Positions 43,365-54,947 of a stretch of DNA of 64,000 nt are shown here, piece by piece; the first letter of the stretch is position 1; every line of letters starts with the position of its first letter. Under the pieces are notes generated by a model. That model saw only the letters and a list, made by a program, of their open reading frames with translations, was not told where the DNA came from and searched no databases. This stretch comes from Andrena cerasifolii (lineage: Eukaryota > Arthropoda > Insecta > Hymenoptera > Andrenidae). A program made the translations under genes and the position numbers. The stretch is from NCBI RefSeq assembly GCF_050908995.1, contig NC_135123.1:434001-498000 (forward strand). Direction: 5' to 3'.

Positions 43365-43851
43365 AACATATGGGCTGGGGTAGTAGGCGATCATCTCCTC
43401 GGACCACATATTTTGCCGGCGCGTCTAGATAGCGCAAATATGCTAGATTTCTTCGACAGGATTTGCAACTTCTACTAGAAAATGTCTGCCCGGCCACCCG
43501 AAGAGATATGTGGCTTCTTCACGACGGCGCCCCAGCCCATATGGGAGTAGCTATACCAGCTATAGGGCGAATTTGGGGGGACCGAGTAATTGCACGGAAT
43601 GGTGCGGTTTCGTGACCACCAAGAAGCCCGGATTTAAATCCAATGGATTTTTACGTATGAGGTCACATGAAAACGGTAGTATACACCGACATCGAATTTG
43701 AAACCTTAGAAGAATTGCAGGGTAGAATATTTCACGCTGCTAACATTATACGCGTGCAGCCTGGAATATTCGCCCGCGTTCGCGACAATTGGTTGCGTCG
43801 GTGTCAGGCGTGTCTAGATGCAAACGGCAATCATTTCGAGCATCTTTTGTA
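43365..43851 (+). pseudogene. mariner-type (Tc3/HTH_48-like) transposase, C-terminal half
   Basis: Starts NIWAGVVGDHLLGPHILP, shifts frame near 43440, then reads RRDMWLLHDGAPAHM with the second catalytic Asp. RSPDLNPMDFYV follows with the third acidic residue, then GHMKTVVYTDIEFETLEELQ and RQACLDANGNHFEHLL-like text to a natural stop at 43849-43851. TGA codons at 43613-43615 and 43658-43660 each stand where relatives have Trp. The N-terminal half is absent. Confidence 0.8.
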
Positions 43852-45543
43852 AATAAATGTAGGTAGCGAAATTTGTATTTCTTTGTTACACATTCACGTA
43901 AGAGTGTTGAATAACGCGCGCATTTATGTTTTCAACGACGCCATCTAATGACGTTATGTTTTCTATCCTCTGTAACGCACTTCCGGTTACGACTTGACTG
44001 AGTGCAGAAGCACGTGTATTGCTTAATAAAGTTTTTCTGATTATTCTAATATCACGTGTATAGTGATATTTGCCCACTCACAACAAAGAGTAACCACGCA
44101 TTGACAGTAGCTTGTTGTGTGACAGTTCAGTCACACTCAAAGGAAAGAAACAGTTTTAGTTTTGTCACTTTCTGAAAAAAAACAACACGTTTTGCAGTCA
44201 CGTCGTCAAAGGAGCTTACTTCCATGTTAATGAATGCATTCTTCGTGAGCATCAAAACTGTCACGCAACAAATTGCCACCACTGCGCGCCTGGCCTAAGA
44301 ACACGTGTAGAGTTTTCATTCACTTGTTTCTTATTTTCTAGCTGACGACCCTAAGACCCTCCGCCACTCCAAACAGATCCTCAATGGGACCGCTACTGTA
44401 AGGGGTCCGAACTTTCTCGGTTACTGAGTCATCTTGAACAGCTCACAACGGGCGGTCTCTTTGTGCTACGGCTCATCTGCGTGCGTGTAGATACGATCAT
44501 TTCCACAAACATCTCCGATGTTTAAACCTTTATGTCAGCTAAACTATACGAGATACAACAAAATGTATTCAGACCCTTTTACTCTACTGGTGGTCTCCAA
44601 TGTATTTGCAAAATTATGTAATCCTGCGATTATTAGTTTAGCGTATAGACATGTAAACTTTGAGGCATTATTACTATAAAATGGAGACAGATCGAACACT
44701 TTGTCATAGGACTTTTATGTTCCATTGGACCTCCCCTACCACCCCCTAAAATATCGCTACGTATACCGTTTACAAGCTGTATATTTACAGATAATCGAAG
44801 CCGAAGCTGATACAGTGTGATTTACGTCAGAGAAAAAAATGTATTGAAACATAGTATTATGATTATTATATTAATTAAATGATTTTATTCAGCTTCAACC
44901 CTCTGTTTCCTTCTTGTATGCTTGCTTTATAAAAAATTCAAATTTAAACCAATTCCACCAATCCAATTGTCTTAATGCTTTGCAGGTGTGCGTAGTTTGG
45001 ATGACAATACAATATATTTAAAAAAAAAATAACCACGAGATGATGAAAAAATTATCTAGTCATCAATAAAAAGACGATAAACAAGAGGATCAATACATGT
45101 ACGCAGCACTAATTTATCCAACAATAAAAAAATGTTCCAACTATTTCAACTGATCTACATATTTGCAGTCTCATCAGGATATGCAAAAAAGTTAAGTTGG
45201 TTCAATAGTACAGACACATCGCTGAATTTGTTTCATAAGACCGTTCTATGAATTTAAATATTAAAAAGTACGGAACTTCCCATATTTTAATAAGTTAACA
45301 AATTACCAATACTAAATTTCGAGGAAATTAAATTTGAATACATTGCAAAGAAGCATCTAAAAATGCATCACAGTATGGCAGAAATAGTTAAAGAGAAGTA
45401 AGATAGGGAAAAAATGCAAAGAATGAGGTGTACAATTGGCGAGTCTCTTCTTATATGTAAAATTACAACTGCAGTTTACTGGAAAAAATTGTAAATTATT
45501 TTTCAAATTTATGAAACTATTAAGGATCAAAAAACTAAGGTCG
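43852..45543. other. long non-coding spacer
   Basis: AT-rich with a GC-richer patch near 44340-44500. No gene, RNA or inverted repeat was recognised. Confidence 0.45.
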
Positions 45544-46149
45544 TGTTCAGATATATTGACCGGTGAGTTCGGTTTCGCGATCAGAGCGCGAGGAGAAATC
45601 AGCCACCACCACCTGACGATCGTGGATTGGTAGTTGAAGTTGCTGGGCCCCCAAAGGGTATGGTGGGGTAACGGGAACGCTGCTCGGCTCCGCCTGAACA
45701 AAGCCGTGTGGCTATTGTTTATTCTTAGCGTAGTAATGTGCGTTACGAAGCTATGCATAAACCAATACGAGATGAAGCTATCCAGAAAGAATCAATGTTC
45801 TGACCAATAAAACTCCTGAATTCATTTAGGACCTAACGCACACCTATTCTGATGTATGTATTTCTACGCTAAGAACTCGGTTTGGCCTACACGTCAGGAA
45901 CTTGGCGCTATCTCCACCACGTCTGACTCGCTCTTGTTCTGCGAAGGCGAGAGTGAGAAAGAATCGAGAGAGAGGTGGGGATGCTTCACCCTGTGTATAC
46001 GTATCTCACGGACACCGAATCCCCACCGCGCGACGAGCAGGCGTAGCCCGAGAGAGAGTGAGAACGTTGAGAAAAGGAGCGCCGCAGCAGGAAAGCGGTA
46101 TGGTGGGAGAATACCCCTCACAAAACTCACTGGCCAATATATCTGAACA
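45544..46149. mobile_element. 606-bp inverted-repeat element with TGTTCAGATATATTG ends
   Basis: Left TGTTCAGATATATTGACCGG and right (inverse) TGTTCAGATATATTGGCCAG share about 24 of 26 terminal bases. No clear target duplication. The interior has no transposase. Part of it resembles 15920-16205. Confidence 0.6.
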
Positions 46150-46764
46150 TGGCATTAGTAATCATTAATAAATAATGTATTACAACGTGTCCATAGTAAC
46201 GGTTGCGAATATTCTCCAGCCAGTTATTGTTTTCTTTAAAACCTACACTCTTAATAAATTTTTAAAGAAAGTATTTTTCAATGAATACTAACATAACGCT
46301 CTTTTTATTTTTAGGCATGGGATATGTTGTAATATTTGTTTTGAAAACAATAAGACCCTGTATAATATGAATGCTTACTTTGAATTCCTATATATTCAAA
46401 TAATTACCTATTATTTTAGTCTTGTCGCGTGTAGGAAACATTCAAGTAGGATTTGTAGATATATTTAACGCAATTTATAAATTTGTCAGCTATAAGGCAG
46501 ACATTCGTCATGTAATTTTAATCACGGTAATTCGTATAATTACTTGTAATTGTGTTGAGAATTGTACAAATAATGCAATAAAAGTTATCTGTTAACCTTG
46601 GTTAAGACACGAAAAGGATTACTTTTTCTAATAGTGTTTACGTTAATTTTCCAATAATGTCACGTATAATGTTTATCAAACACCACCTATATTCTGTGCA
46701 TATTTTTAGTCATTTTAATAAAATTTTAAATGTAGGATACAATGTCAGAAGTTTGACTCTGTTA
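46150..46764. other. AT-rich spacer
   Basis: Nothing recognised. Confidence 0.4.
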
Positions 46765-46766
46765 TA

Positions 46767-47594
46767 CAGGGTCAACGGTATAAGCTGCAACCCGCGCCCG
46801 CGCGAACCTGTAAAATGGCAACACCGCCTCACGGACGCATTCCACTACAACCATGCGCCGATACTTCCGCCATCTATGAGCCAATGATGAAAGTGCAGGG
46901 TCTTTTAGGTGCCAGTAGAGGGTGCTTTTGACTTTCGTCAGAGAATATTAAATTTGACGTAGCAGATGGGTAAGAAAACGGTAGCCATTTTAAGAGTGCG
47001 ACCGCGCCGATCCCGTTATCTACGTATGCAATGGTCCAGCAGCGGTATTAGACCACGCTGACGCGTTAGTGGCCCGGGTTGATGAATTTGATGAATGCAA
47101 TTTGCGCCATAAAATGGGGACAAATTATCACCTTCTAATGATGGTAATTTTACCAAATTTTACGTTTACTTAATTTTTCTTTTTTCAATTATTTAACCAT
47201 AATTGTTGTGACAAGCCTTTACAAACTGTTTATTTAAATACTTTATATAAGTTCTCCCTGTATCATTACTTTCACAAATTGGTTTCCTTTTTTGCGATTT
47301 TATTCTTAATGTAGTGCATGCACAGATCGGAAATAAGGGGTAACTAATGGGACGTGTCCCTGTTTTTCTAGCATTCTTTGAAATTTTTTACCCATCTGCT
47401 ACGTCAAATTTAATATTCTCTGACGAAAGTCAAAAGCATCCTCTACTGGCACCTAAAAGACCCTGCACTTTCATCATTGGCTCATAGATGGCGGAAGTAT
47501 CGGCGCATGGTTGTAGTGGAATGCGTCCGTGAGGTGGTGTTGCCATTTTACAGGTTCGTGCGGGCGCGGGTTGCAGCTTATACCGTTGACCCTG
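46767..47594. mobile_element. 828-bp element with 208-bp terminal inverted repeats
   Basis: Termini CAGGGTCAACGGTATAAGCT at 46767-46974 and inversely at 47387-47594, flanked by TA on both sides. The 412-bp interior has no transposase. Ends and TA duplication point to mobilisation by a mariner-like enzyme. Confidence 0.85.
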
Positions 47595-47596
47595 TA

Positions 47597-48159
47597 TACC
47601 TATGGAAGAGAGTCAATTTCTATTTGAAATGGGATCTTACAAGTGGAATCTTATTTTAGTGAAATCTCAGTTAATCCTATATGGAAGCAACTGGGTTTAC
47701 CTTAAGATTAAAACTGAGAAAATAATTCTGACAAGTTAAATTTAAATGTATTTTGTGGATTCATACGCAGTAGTGTAATCAAAATAAGAGGCGCAAATGG
47801 ATTTCTTAACGATAGAAGAATTAATGCGTAAAAAAGTATATTAGCACGTTAAAAACGTAATAAACATAAAAACACTGTTATGTGCATACCTCAGGATTGT
47901 CCCGCATCTGCTCGGGATCGCACTCTGGGGCAATACGAGTGAGCCCCATTTTCGTCCGATGTCTTCAAATCTTTGTAGACAACTGGTCTTGTCGCAACTC
48001 CAGGCTCTTGAATGTAAAACCGTATCTTGAAACTGAAGAGTGCGTAGCTTTGCAAAGTAAGATGCCATTGTTCTTCACCTTCATCTTCGCTGACCATTCC
48101 ATTCTTCTCCGCACTCGTCATTTGGTTGAACCGAACCGCTTCCCCTTCTTCTTTGCACT
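47597..48159. other. spacer; possible left flank of the Maverick
   Basis: A minus-strand frame (47891-48199) reads FKIRFYIQEPGVATRPVVYK, which looks protein-like but was not assigned. No terminal repeat was found. Confidence 0.35.
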
Positions 48160-48415
48160 CATCATTTGAATCGATCAAACCACTTTGAACATCTATCAAA
48201 CGTGTATCGAACCACTCTGAACGTGTATTGGACGTGTATCATACCACTTTGACATATATTGAACGTCTATCGTACCACTCTGAACGTGTATTAAACATCT
48301 ACCGAACCACTTTGATCATATATTGAACATGTATCATATCACTCTGAATATGTATCGAACGTCTATCGTACCACTTTCAACATGTATCGAATGTGTATCG
48401 AACTACTTCTACGTA
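48160..48415. repeat. degenerate ~32-bp tandem repeat array
   Basis: About eight imperfect units containing ACCACTTTGAACATGTAT and GAACGTGTATCGTACCACT follow one another. Such arrays occur near the ends of large DNA transposons; here it lies just outside the recognised Maverick genes. Confidence 0.7.
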
Positions 48416-48537
48416 ATTGTAAACATCGTCTTAATCTAGCATACATCACATGTAGGAGGTTGGGTTCAGGAGGAAAAAAAAAGAAAAAAACATTTGCATA
48501 TGCGTTAAAAATTGATTATATTTATTTATGCATTTCT

Positions 48538-49110
48538 CTAGCGTTTAGACCACCAGTTGAATATTTTAAATACATTTTGTAAAGCACAGTGCTTTGCGTG
48601 TCTGTCACATCGTAGAGTATTAACTACATTTAGCTTATTTAGAGATTTGATATCCTCGTATTCAATGTCCAGTGTCTCAATGATCACGTCCACTCTCGTA
48701 TTTTCGTCGAGGAAATCTGCAAGCCAGTCGCATTTCTGCAACCCTTTAACGTACATGATTTGGGATGCGTCATCTTCTTCTTCATCATCATAGATCGCAC
48801 CAGCAACAGCTTTCGTAATTAGCTGTTTAGCCATACTGTACGGAACGTCTTCATCTTCCCATCGTAGTCCATGATGTTTTGCCACCAACCACCGGATGCT
48901 TGATTTGTCGGATTTCGCAATAAGATATTAGGACTCCCAAAAATATAGAGCGAGAGAATTGTTCCCTTTCATAGGATAGCCACTTCCCTGACAAGAAATC
49001 TTCCATCAACGATGAACCTTTGCAGGTCAACAAATGTTGGTACAGCCATTATCGGTACAATTTAGAGGTCCGCTCACTTCCAAGACAGACGGGAGAATGC
49101 AGTCTTTCTC
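48538..49110 (-). pseudogene. Maverick protein of unknown function, frameshifted
   Basis: The minus-strand frame after the capsid gene begins MLYEKDCILPSVLEVSG with a possible Cys pair (LNCTDNGCTN). It breaks near 48995 and resumes with WLVAKHHGLRWEDEDVPYSM. The final part contains IMYVKGLQKCDWLADFLDEN, IIETLDIEYEDIKSLNKL, and a Cys/His motif RCDRHAKHCALQNV before FNWW. I associate it with Mavericks because of its position and composition; its function is unknown. Confidence 0.55.
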
Positions 49111-49182
49111 GTAAAGCATCTCGATTTTCACGATGAAATTTTGTACGAATTTGACATACGAAAGGGCGGGCAAGTAGCGTAG

Positions 49183-49600
49183 CAATTTAATTGATTTTGC
49201 GCACAACGTTTGTCAGCGGATTGTATTCTACCACCCAATCATGTAGAATGAAACAGTAGGCTTTAGTATTTGCAGGCACATTCTCTTTACAATCGAATTC
49301 TATGCGCACGTCCACGGTGCTATTCTTGTCGCGAGCACTCAATCACCACGAGGGGACCAAATTGCAAAAATTGGGCCACGGTGAATAATGCCTCGTTGTA
49401 ACTATGTCCGTAATACGATTTACGGAAATGCGTGTACATGTTAAACAAGATGACGTGCCTATTCTTGTCAAAGTCCAAGGTCATGTCATCGTACGGGTAA
49501 ACTTCCGAGTTGAGAAAAAGTTATACATTGGTCAATTTGCAGTGGTCGAACCAAGTAACATCTTCACATTCTTTCGAGCAGTCTGTAGAGCAAAGATAAT
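49183..49600 (-). pseudogene. Maverick major capsid protein, C-terminal part
   Basis: Continuation of the capsid gene interrupted at 52675. The frame shows LNSEVYPYDDMTLDFDKN, NMYTHFRKSYYG and PLVVIECS, then after a frameshift VDVRIEFDCKENVP and YCFILHDWVVEYNP. It ends with a stop at about 49183. A TAA occurs about 100 bases after the insertion site. The two capsid halves are separated by a mobile element whose exact loss would leave the codons in register. Confidence 0.78.
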
Positions 49601-52600
49601 GGCTGTGTTCCGAATCACGCATACTGCGCATAGACCGCAGCGCAGTCACTGCGCACATTCATAGCGTTCCATTTCCAACAGCGCATGAACCACAGTAACG
49701 AAGCGGAACGGTTTTCTATGCGTTTGATGCTCGTGAGCTTGCGCGAGATTGTTCAAACTTACTTACAATTAGCTATACAGTTGGATGGATTACGATAAAT
49801 TTAATTCGAGACGTTTGGACGGTGGTCTAAGCACGCTTCCTAACTACATCGGTTACTTCGTCCTAAGGATCGAGGACCGACTCTTAACGAATTTTGATGG
49901 CTTTATTGGTTCCTGGATTTTCTCAATCCGAGTTTTTCTATTCTTTTTGAACAGCGATTCCATATTATTGAAAGCGAAGACCATATTTTATGAGTTTTGG
50001 TAAGCAGATGTGTAAATGAAAAAGGAATTTATTTATTATCCGCGCCCGGGTTAAATTGAAGGTTTTGAAGGCTATTGAATACAATCACAAGCTCTCATAC
50101 GTCTTCTGGATTAGAGTATAGCTGCAAAGTTAGCATTATAAGAACACGTTCGAAAAACTTAGCAGTAAAAGCCTTTAAGAAATAACAATGCGCGCCACGT
50201 ATTTGCTTCCTTTCTCATCTTCCGTTTCGATCCTGCCGTAAACCTTCTAGGGATGTGTTCTTCGCTTCGAAATTGAGTCCGTTGCGTTGGTTGCGATTCA
50301 TACAGCGAGTGCATAGACGGTATTACCTGATTCGTAGAATTCCCTAGAATCCTCCAACTTCTAGCTCATAATGCAGAAAAAAGCATGTACCGTCAATGCG
50401 CATATTACGCGCATGCGTATTTGTCGCTTTACGTGTGCTTATGTATTTCGAATTCGAATACTGCAAACAGGGGCAAGCAGGGTAATTCCGGCTCTATAAG
50501 GAAGAAACGCTATAAAATTTGAGCAACTTACACATTTGCTAGTTTTTGTTATATGAATTGATAGTTTCAACTGTCTAGTTTTTATTAGTATGACCGAGAA
50601 AGCATAAATTTACGTTGTAACAAATTTGAAAGGAATAACACAAAAATTACGGAATTACGGAATTAACGTGCGGTAATTCCGGCCATGATTTTTCTTTATA
50701 AAAGAAGTAGGAAAACTGTTAAATTAATAAAAAAAAAATTATTTTTTTGGTAAACATTTAATTATTATAGGTAATGCAGCTGGTAAGCTATTCCCACCAA
50801 TGATTATGTATTCCTACCGAAGGCTACTATCAACCATCAATGACAAAGTGCCAAGAGGTTGGAGTGTAGGAAGGTCTGATAATGGGTGGATGACTGGAGA
50901 GTCATTTTATGAAATTCATGATCAATGTTTTGCACCCATGGTGCATTGAAAATGGAATTATATTTCCAATAGTCATGTACCTAGATGGACATTCGTCACA
51001 TGCTACAATGGCTCTAAGTAATTTCTGTGTGGAACATGAAATAGAACTTATTTCATTGTATCCCAATTTGACCCATGTAACCCAGCCAATGGATGTTGCC
51101 TTAATTCGTCTACTGAACGAAGCTTGGAAAAAAGCTGTTACAGATTAGAGAATGGAAAATGGGTGGATATCTGTAGCAAAATAAAACTATACCAATTCTA
51201 CAAACTGCTTTGCAATCTCTTAACCTGGCAAATATTTTATCACATGGCTTTACTGCATGTGGACTTGCACCACTTTCTGCAGATGCAATCAATTGTGCAA
51301 AGTTATTGAATCACAATCTAGCACTGCAGCAGAAAAATATTAATACAAATAGCTCCACAGCACAACACAATACCCATGAATGCACTTAGACATTTATAGA
51401 GAAATGTACAGACATCAAAATACTGCATCTTTTTAAAGTGACTGAAGCTAGAGAACGAGAATGGTGCGGAGAAGAAAAGTATCAGGCGTTATTTTCAGTT
51501 TGACTGAAACGTAGAAAGCTTATGTCAGATAAGAATGTAGGAGCAACAAACAGCGAACGCATTGAAGTGTATTCGGTACCAATGGTTAAAGACTTATATT
51601 TTAATTTATAAATTGTTTTAATTTTTTATAATTTATTAATTAATCTGAATAATTGAAAAGACATGATTTTGACACGTATTGTACATAATATTACGATAAA
51701 ACTGTTTCTTGTTAGATTTAGTTTACTATAATACTGATTTTATCGCAAAATTAATATAATACGACTAAAAATCATGTATTTTTAAATATTTTAATAAATT
51801 ACGCCATAATAACAATTAAAACAATTTATAAACTATTGAGATGGCATACTTTATTAAGATTACTGATAAATTATCAGTATTATACAATGTCATCACCAGA
51901 TTTCTAAAAATTTTGGTTCATTTGATTTTTTTACTGGCTGATATAGCTCCAAATGGTGAATAATTAGCATTGAAACATTTAAATAATTTTGTTTATTTAT
52001 GTTATCCAAAATATAATTATAGCACGTGGATATGTAAGCAGAGAATGGGTCACGATCGTGAGCAGAAATGCGAGCATTTCCGCTGAGCAGAAATAGACAT
52101 TTTATACTAGATATTAAATAGACTATTATTAGGTTAAAATATTTTTCAAAATACTTCTTGTTTGTTTTATGTGTAAAGGGGAGGTTATATATTACGTCTA
52201 ACAAGTTTTTTGTCGATTGATGCACAAATAAATAATAAAAATGTATTTTTACGATAGCGGAACTCTTACATGATTAGAAATGCGGACATTGATCTTATAC
52301 CCGATTTCATAAAGTTTTGCGGCGTAACAATAATATTTTGGAAGGATGTTAAGTTATAAAAAGTTGACAAATGTAGCGTAAAAAAAACGAAATATCTAAT
52401 AAACATTTATTGTCATGTAGCATATATGTAGGTTACATTTTCTGTCACTTTGAGGAGAGGACCACATAATTTGGTGCATGTTTTTCAAAGCGTGCGTAAA
52501 GTGGCGTAAAGAGACAAATACGCATGCGCGCATAAACTGCACGCGTCATGCGCTAGAAGTGGGAGAATTCTAGGGAATCCTATGTGCCACCAACGACACC

Positions 52601-52674
52601 AATGCGCGCACAGACTGAAATGGAACGGTTTTCTCTGCAGTCTATGCGCAGTATGAGTGATTCGGAATACAGCC
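49601..52674 (+). mobile_element. pogo/Tigger-like DNA transposon inserted in the Maverick capsid gene
   Basis: A 3074-bp insertion with ends GGCTGTGTTCCGAATCACGC and the near-inverse at 52674, flanked by AAT on both sides (49598-49600, 52675-52677). A second inverted pair (50332-50440 and 52490-52585, containing GAATTCCCTAGAAT and GCGCATGCGTATTTGTC) lies inside. The extra 650 bp on the left (49690-50330) is unpaired. It encodes a DDE-1 transposase fragment. Confidence 0.8.
50771..51610 (+). pseudogene. pogo/Tigger-type DDE transposase, C-terminal half
   Basis: The frame opens right after a splice-acceptor-like TTATTATAG at 50770. It reads PRGWSVGRSDNGWMTGESFY, shifts frame near 50920, then VLHPWCIENGIIFPIVMYLD and LDGHSSHATMALSNFC, which contains the DGHxSH catalytic signature. 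LTHVTQPMDVALIRLLNEAW is the HxxQPxDV signature. A TAG at 51146-51148 and further shifts break the C-terminal part, which is still visible as KLMSDKNVGATNSERIEV. The first Asp and the DNA-binding domain are not present. Confidence 0.75.
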
Positions 52675-53436
52675 AATGTATCGCGGCTTCTCCAGCTGTG
52701 CAGCTGCCTTCACGGCCCACGAATGCTTGGTCGTGCTCTGTAAGAGAGGATATTCGTACAGATCCCAGGAGTGAAAACTAATGCTCAGGTTTTGTCCACT
52801 TTCCAAAGCACGTAGCAACGATAGCTTATTAACATCATTCAGCGTCACATGAGGCATCCGCCATTGCACTTTAAGTAATTCAATTTTTGGTTCCAACGTC
52901 GGCGATCCTATTAGAGAATTGTTATTGTTGCGCGATCGTATTAAAGTCAATTCGTGGCGCACATTAATAACCATGCGTTTGTAGTCCTCGCAAAATCCCA
53001 ACAAATATTTGAGCGGGATGCAAAAATTGAAATGATTTTTCACTATTAGCTCATCGTGCCGTTTCAAGCCCCATCCCGCATTCTCCATATTTTTGTCTTC
53101 GCCAGGTGTCAGCGATACATAGTTTTTAAGCGTGCTAGTTATTCTAATCTCCACACCATTCAGTTCGTATCGAATCTCATCGAATATGAATGCCATGCAA
53201 TTATTTCCCAACATCACCGTTGATGCATCATTCGGCTTATTTATCTTCAATTTCCCCTCCAGGTAAAGGAAACGTTCACACGGCAATGTGTATAAATCCT
53301 GCTGCTGTATAGGTTTTCTAATCTCATCGCTGTGTCCAAACGTCGTGTTGACATATGGGTTGTATGTGTGAGTCTCGAGCTTGAGGATGCGATCATCAAA
53401 CGTCGGCTTCCCTCCAATGTTTAGAATGTCAACCAT
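52675..53436 (-). pseudogene. Maverick major capsid protein, N-terminal part
   Basis: Start at MVDILNIGGKPTFDD (53434-53436). The region with THTYNPYVNTTFGHSDEIR, QQQDLYTLPCERFLYLEGK and NNCMAFIFDEIRYELNGVEI is characteristic of the Polinton double-jelly-roll capsid, which would build an icosahedral shell. The frame is uninterrupted for 254 codons, then crosses into the inserted transposon and stops ten codons later. The remainder is at 49183-49600. Confidence 0.85.
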
Positions 53437-53616
53437 TTTTTTCAACTTAATGCGCACAATTAATCCCAATGATTTCAAATATGCAATGTTCGCAGCACTG
53501 AGCCTCTTCTTTTTAGCGTGATCAAAGCTGTTGCAGCTGTTGTTGTAAACAATTTCACTTGGAAGAAACGGGTTTCTGGAATCGTTCAATACAAGCATCT
53601 CTTTCGTTCGCACCAC
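53437..53616 (-). CDS. small Maverick ORF fused in frame to the capsid start
   Basis: Sixty codons starting MVRTKEMLVLNDSRNPFLPS run directly into the capsid frame without a stop. It begins 5 bases after the penton-like gene ends. It may be a separate small gene whose stop was lost, or a capsid N-terminal extension; no domain recognised. Confidence 0.45.
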
Positions 53617-53621
53617 GCGTA

Positions 53622-54433
53622 TTATCGTCGTCGTCGTCTTCGTACGTGCAGTCTGATGGTAATCTCTTCACCTCGAAAATCAAGCAAGCGTCCGTCTTGA
53701 TCCACAACGCGAATCGTTAGATCCGAAATGACCTGTGCGGTGATTAGAAGGTAAATGATCTGCGCGGGCGTTTCCGATCTCTTATATCCTGGTGGGACTC
53801 CCGGAGAGAATTCATCGTGTGTACACGTGTCCCATTGTTGTACGCACCAGCGGACACGCTACATTCTACGCGAATAATGTTCACGTTCATGGTATTAATA
53901 GGATCGTCCGATTCATGCCACTGTCCCGGTTCTAATACGCGATTCGTCGAGAACCCCAGTAACGATCCAATGTTATTGGGCTTTGTAAAGTCTACGGCGA
54001 ACCGACAGTACAGCTCGCTTTTCATGGTGTTGTTGTTGGCGCGCAACACTATAGGATACATATCGTTGTCACCATCGTCATTGTTGTAATCGGTCCCACC
54101 GACATTTTGAGCATACCGTTCGAGTAATCGCTGTTTCAAATACTTGGCAATGGCGTCTAATTCGTATGAACCGTGGGGAATCGTAATGTATTCATGGCTG
54201 GTGTCGACGCTGCTGTTGGTCTCATAGTTTGTGGTGAAGTAGAATTTATCGTTGCTCGAGTCGATGTTGGGTATTGTATGGTAAGTTTCAAGGGTTGTTA
54301 GGCCAAGCTCGTAATCATAGTCGCTCAAATCTATGGGTGGAAAGTAGCTCACCGCGAGGGTGCTACTCTTGCCGGTTAGAGTGAATGTTAACGACATATT
54401 CCAAGCTGTACGACTGGACTCGTACTGAATCAA
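53622..54433 (-). pseudogene. Maverick minor capsid (penton-like) protein, frameshifted
   Basis: The N-terminal part carries LAVSYFPPIDLSDYDYELGL, YITIPHGSYELDAIAKYLKQ and NIGSLLGFSTNRVL, typical of the Polinton minor capsid jelly roll that sits at the vertices. A single-base shift near 53810 moves the C-terminal part to another frame, recognisable as DLTIRVVDQDGRLLDFRGEE. It ends in an Arg run from CGA/CGT repeats and a stop at 53622-53624. It is 12 bases from the protease gene. Confidence 0.82.
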
Positions 54434-54445
54434 AGTGGTGAGAAG

Positions 54446-54823
54446 TCAATCCTTAAATTTGCGGCCAATCGTTTGTAGAAAGCGTAGACATAGTTGACCA
54501 CAATTGCTCTGATTGTACTCCTGATAAGGCGCGTGATTGTATTCGATTTTCACGACATCTTTATCCAGATATTGTACCAATTCCTTAGGCGGTCGAAGAT
54601 TGCCAAAGCTGTCGAAGTGTACAGCTCGACGCCCCATCTTCTCATACGCCACCCAATGAGTCCCCAGTCCCTCGACATTGTCCAAATTCACGATACCGCT
54701 CTCGTTTCGACGTACTCCTCCAATAGGTAGTGCATTGCGCATAAAAACACCTCTAAAAAATGGAATACGCATACGTTTTGCCAACTCCCCCAATTGCGCA
54801 TCTGTAGTTACGCCCTCGGGCAT
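54446..54823 (-). CDS. Maverick adenain-like cysteine protease
   Basis: A 125-codon uninterrupted frame starting MPEGVTTDAQLGELAKR. The catalytic triad is visible: His in GTHWVAYEK, Asp in VHFDSFGNLRPPKEL, and Cys in NQSNCGQLCLRFL. Length and motif order match the C5-type protease of Mavericks, which matures capsid precursors. It is one of the few undamaged genes in the element. Confidence 0.88.
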   Translation of the reverse strand: MPEGVTTDAQLGELAKRMRIPFFRGVFMRNALPIGGVRRNESGIVNLDNVEGLGTHWVAYEKMGRRAVHFDSFGNLRPPKELVQYLDKDVVKIEYNHAPYQEYNQSNCGQLCLRFLQTIGRKFKD

Positions 54824-54947
54824 TTTTATTGTCTTTTCGGCGTTTTTTTTTTTGTTTCGATATTCCCTTTCCGCGCTTGTATGGTGCGAGATAAAGTCCG
54901 CGACCTTCCATGGTGCGATTATGACGCTGCATTTCCTGCAGCTGATG

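Noticed and set aside
47891..48199. 102-codon minus-strand frame
   Set aside because: Looks weakly protein-like but no family was recognised; only mentioned in the spacer entry.
48160..48415. Possible CRISPR-like array
   Set aside because: Units are contiguous and diverged, with no unique spacers; the DNA is eukaryotic.
51893..52225. 110-codon minus-strand frame inside the Tigger-like element
   Set aside because: No recognisable motif; could be an unrelated relic but cannot be supported.
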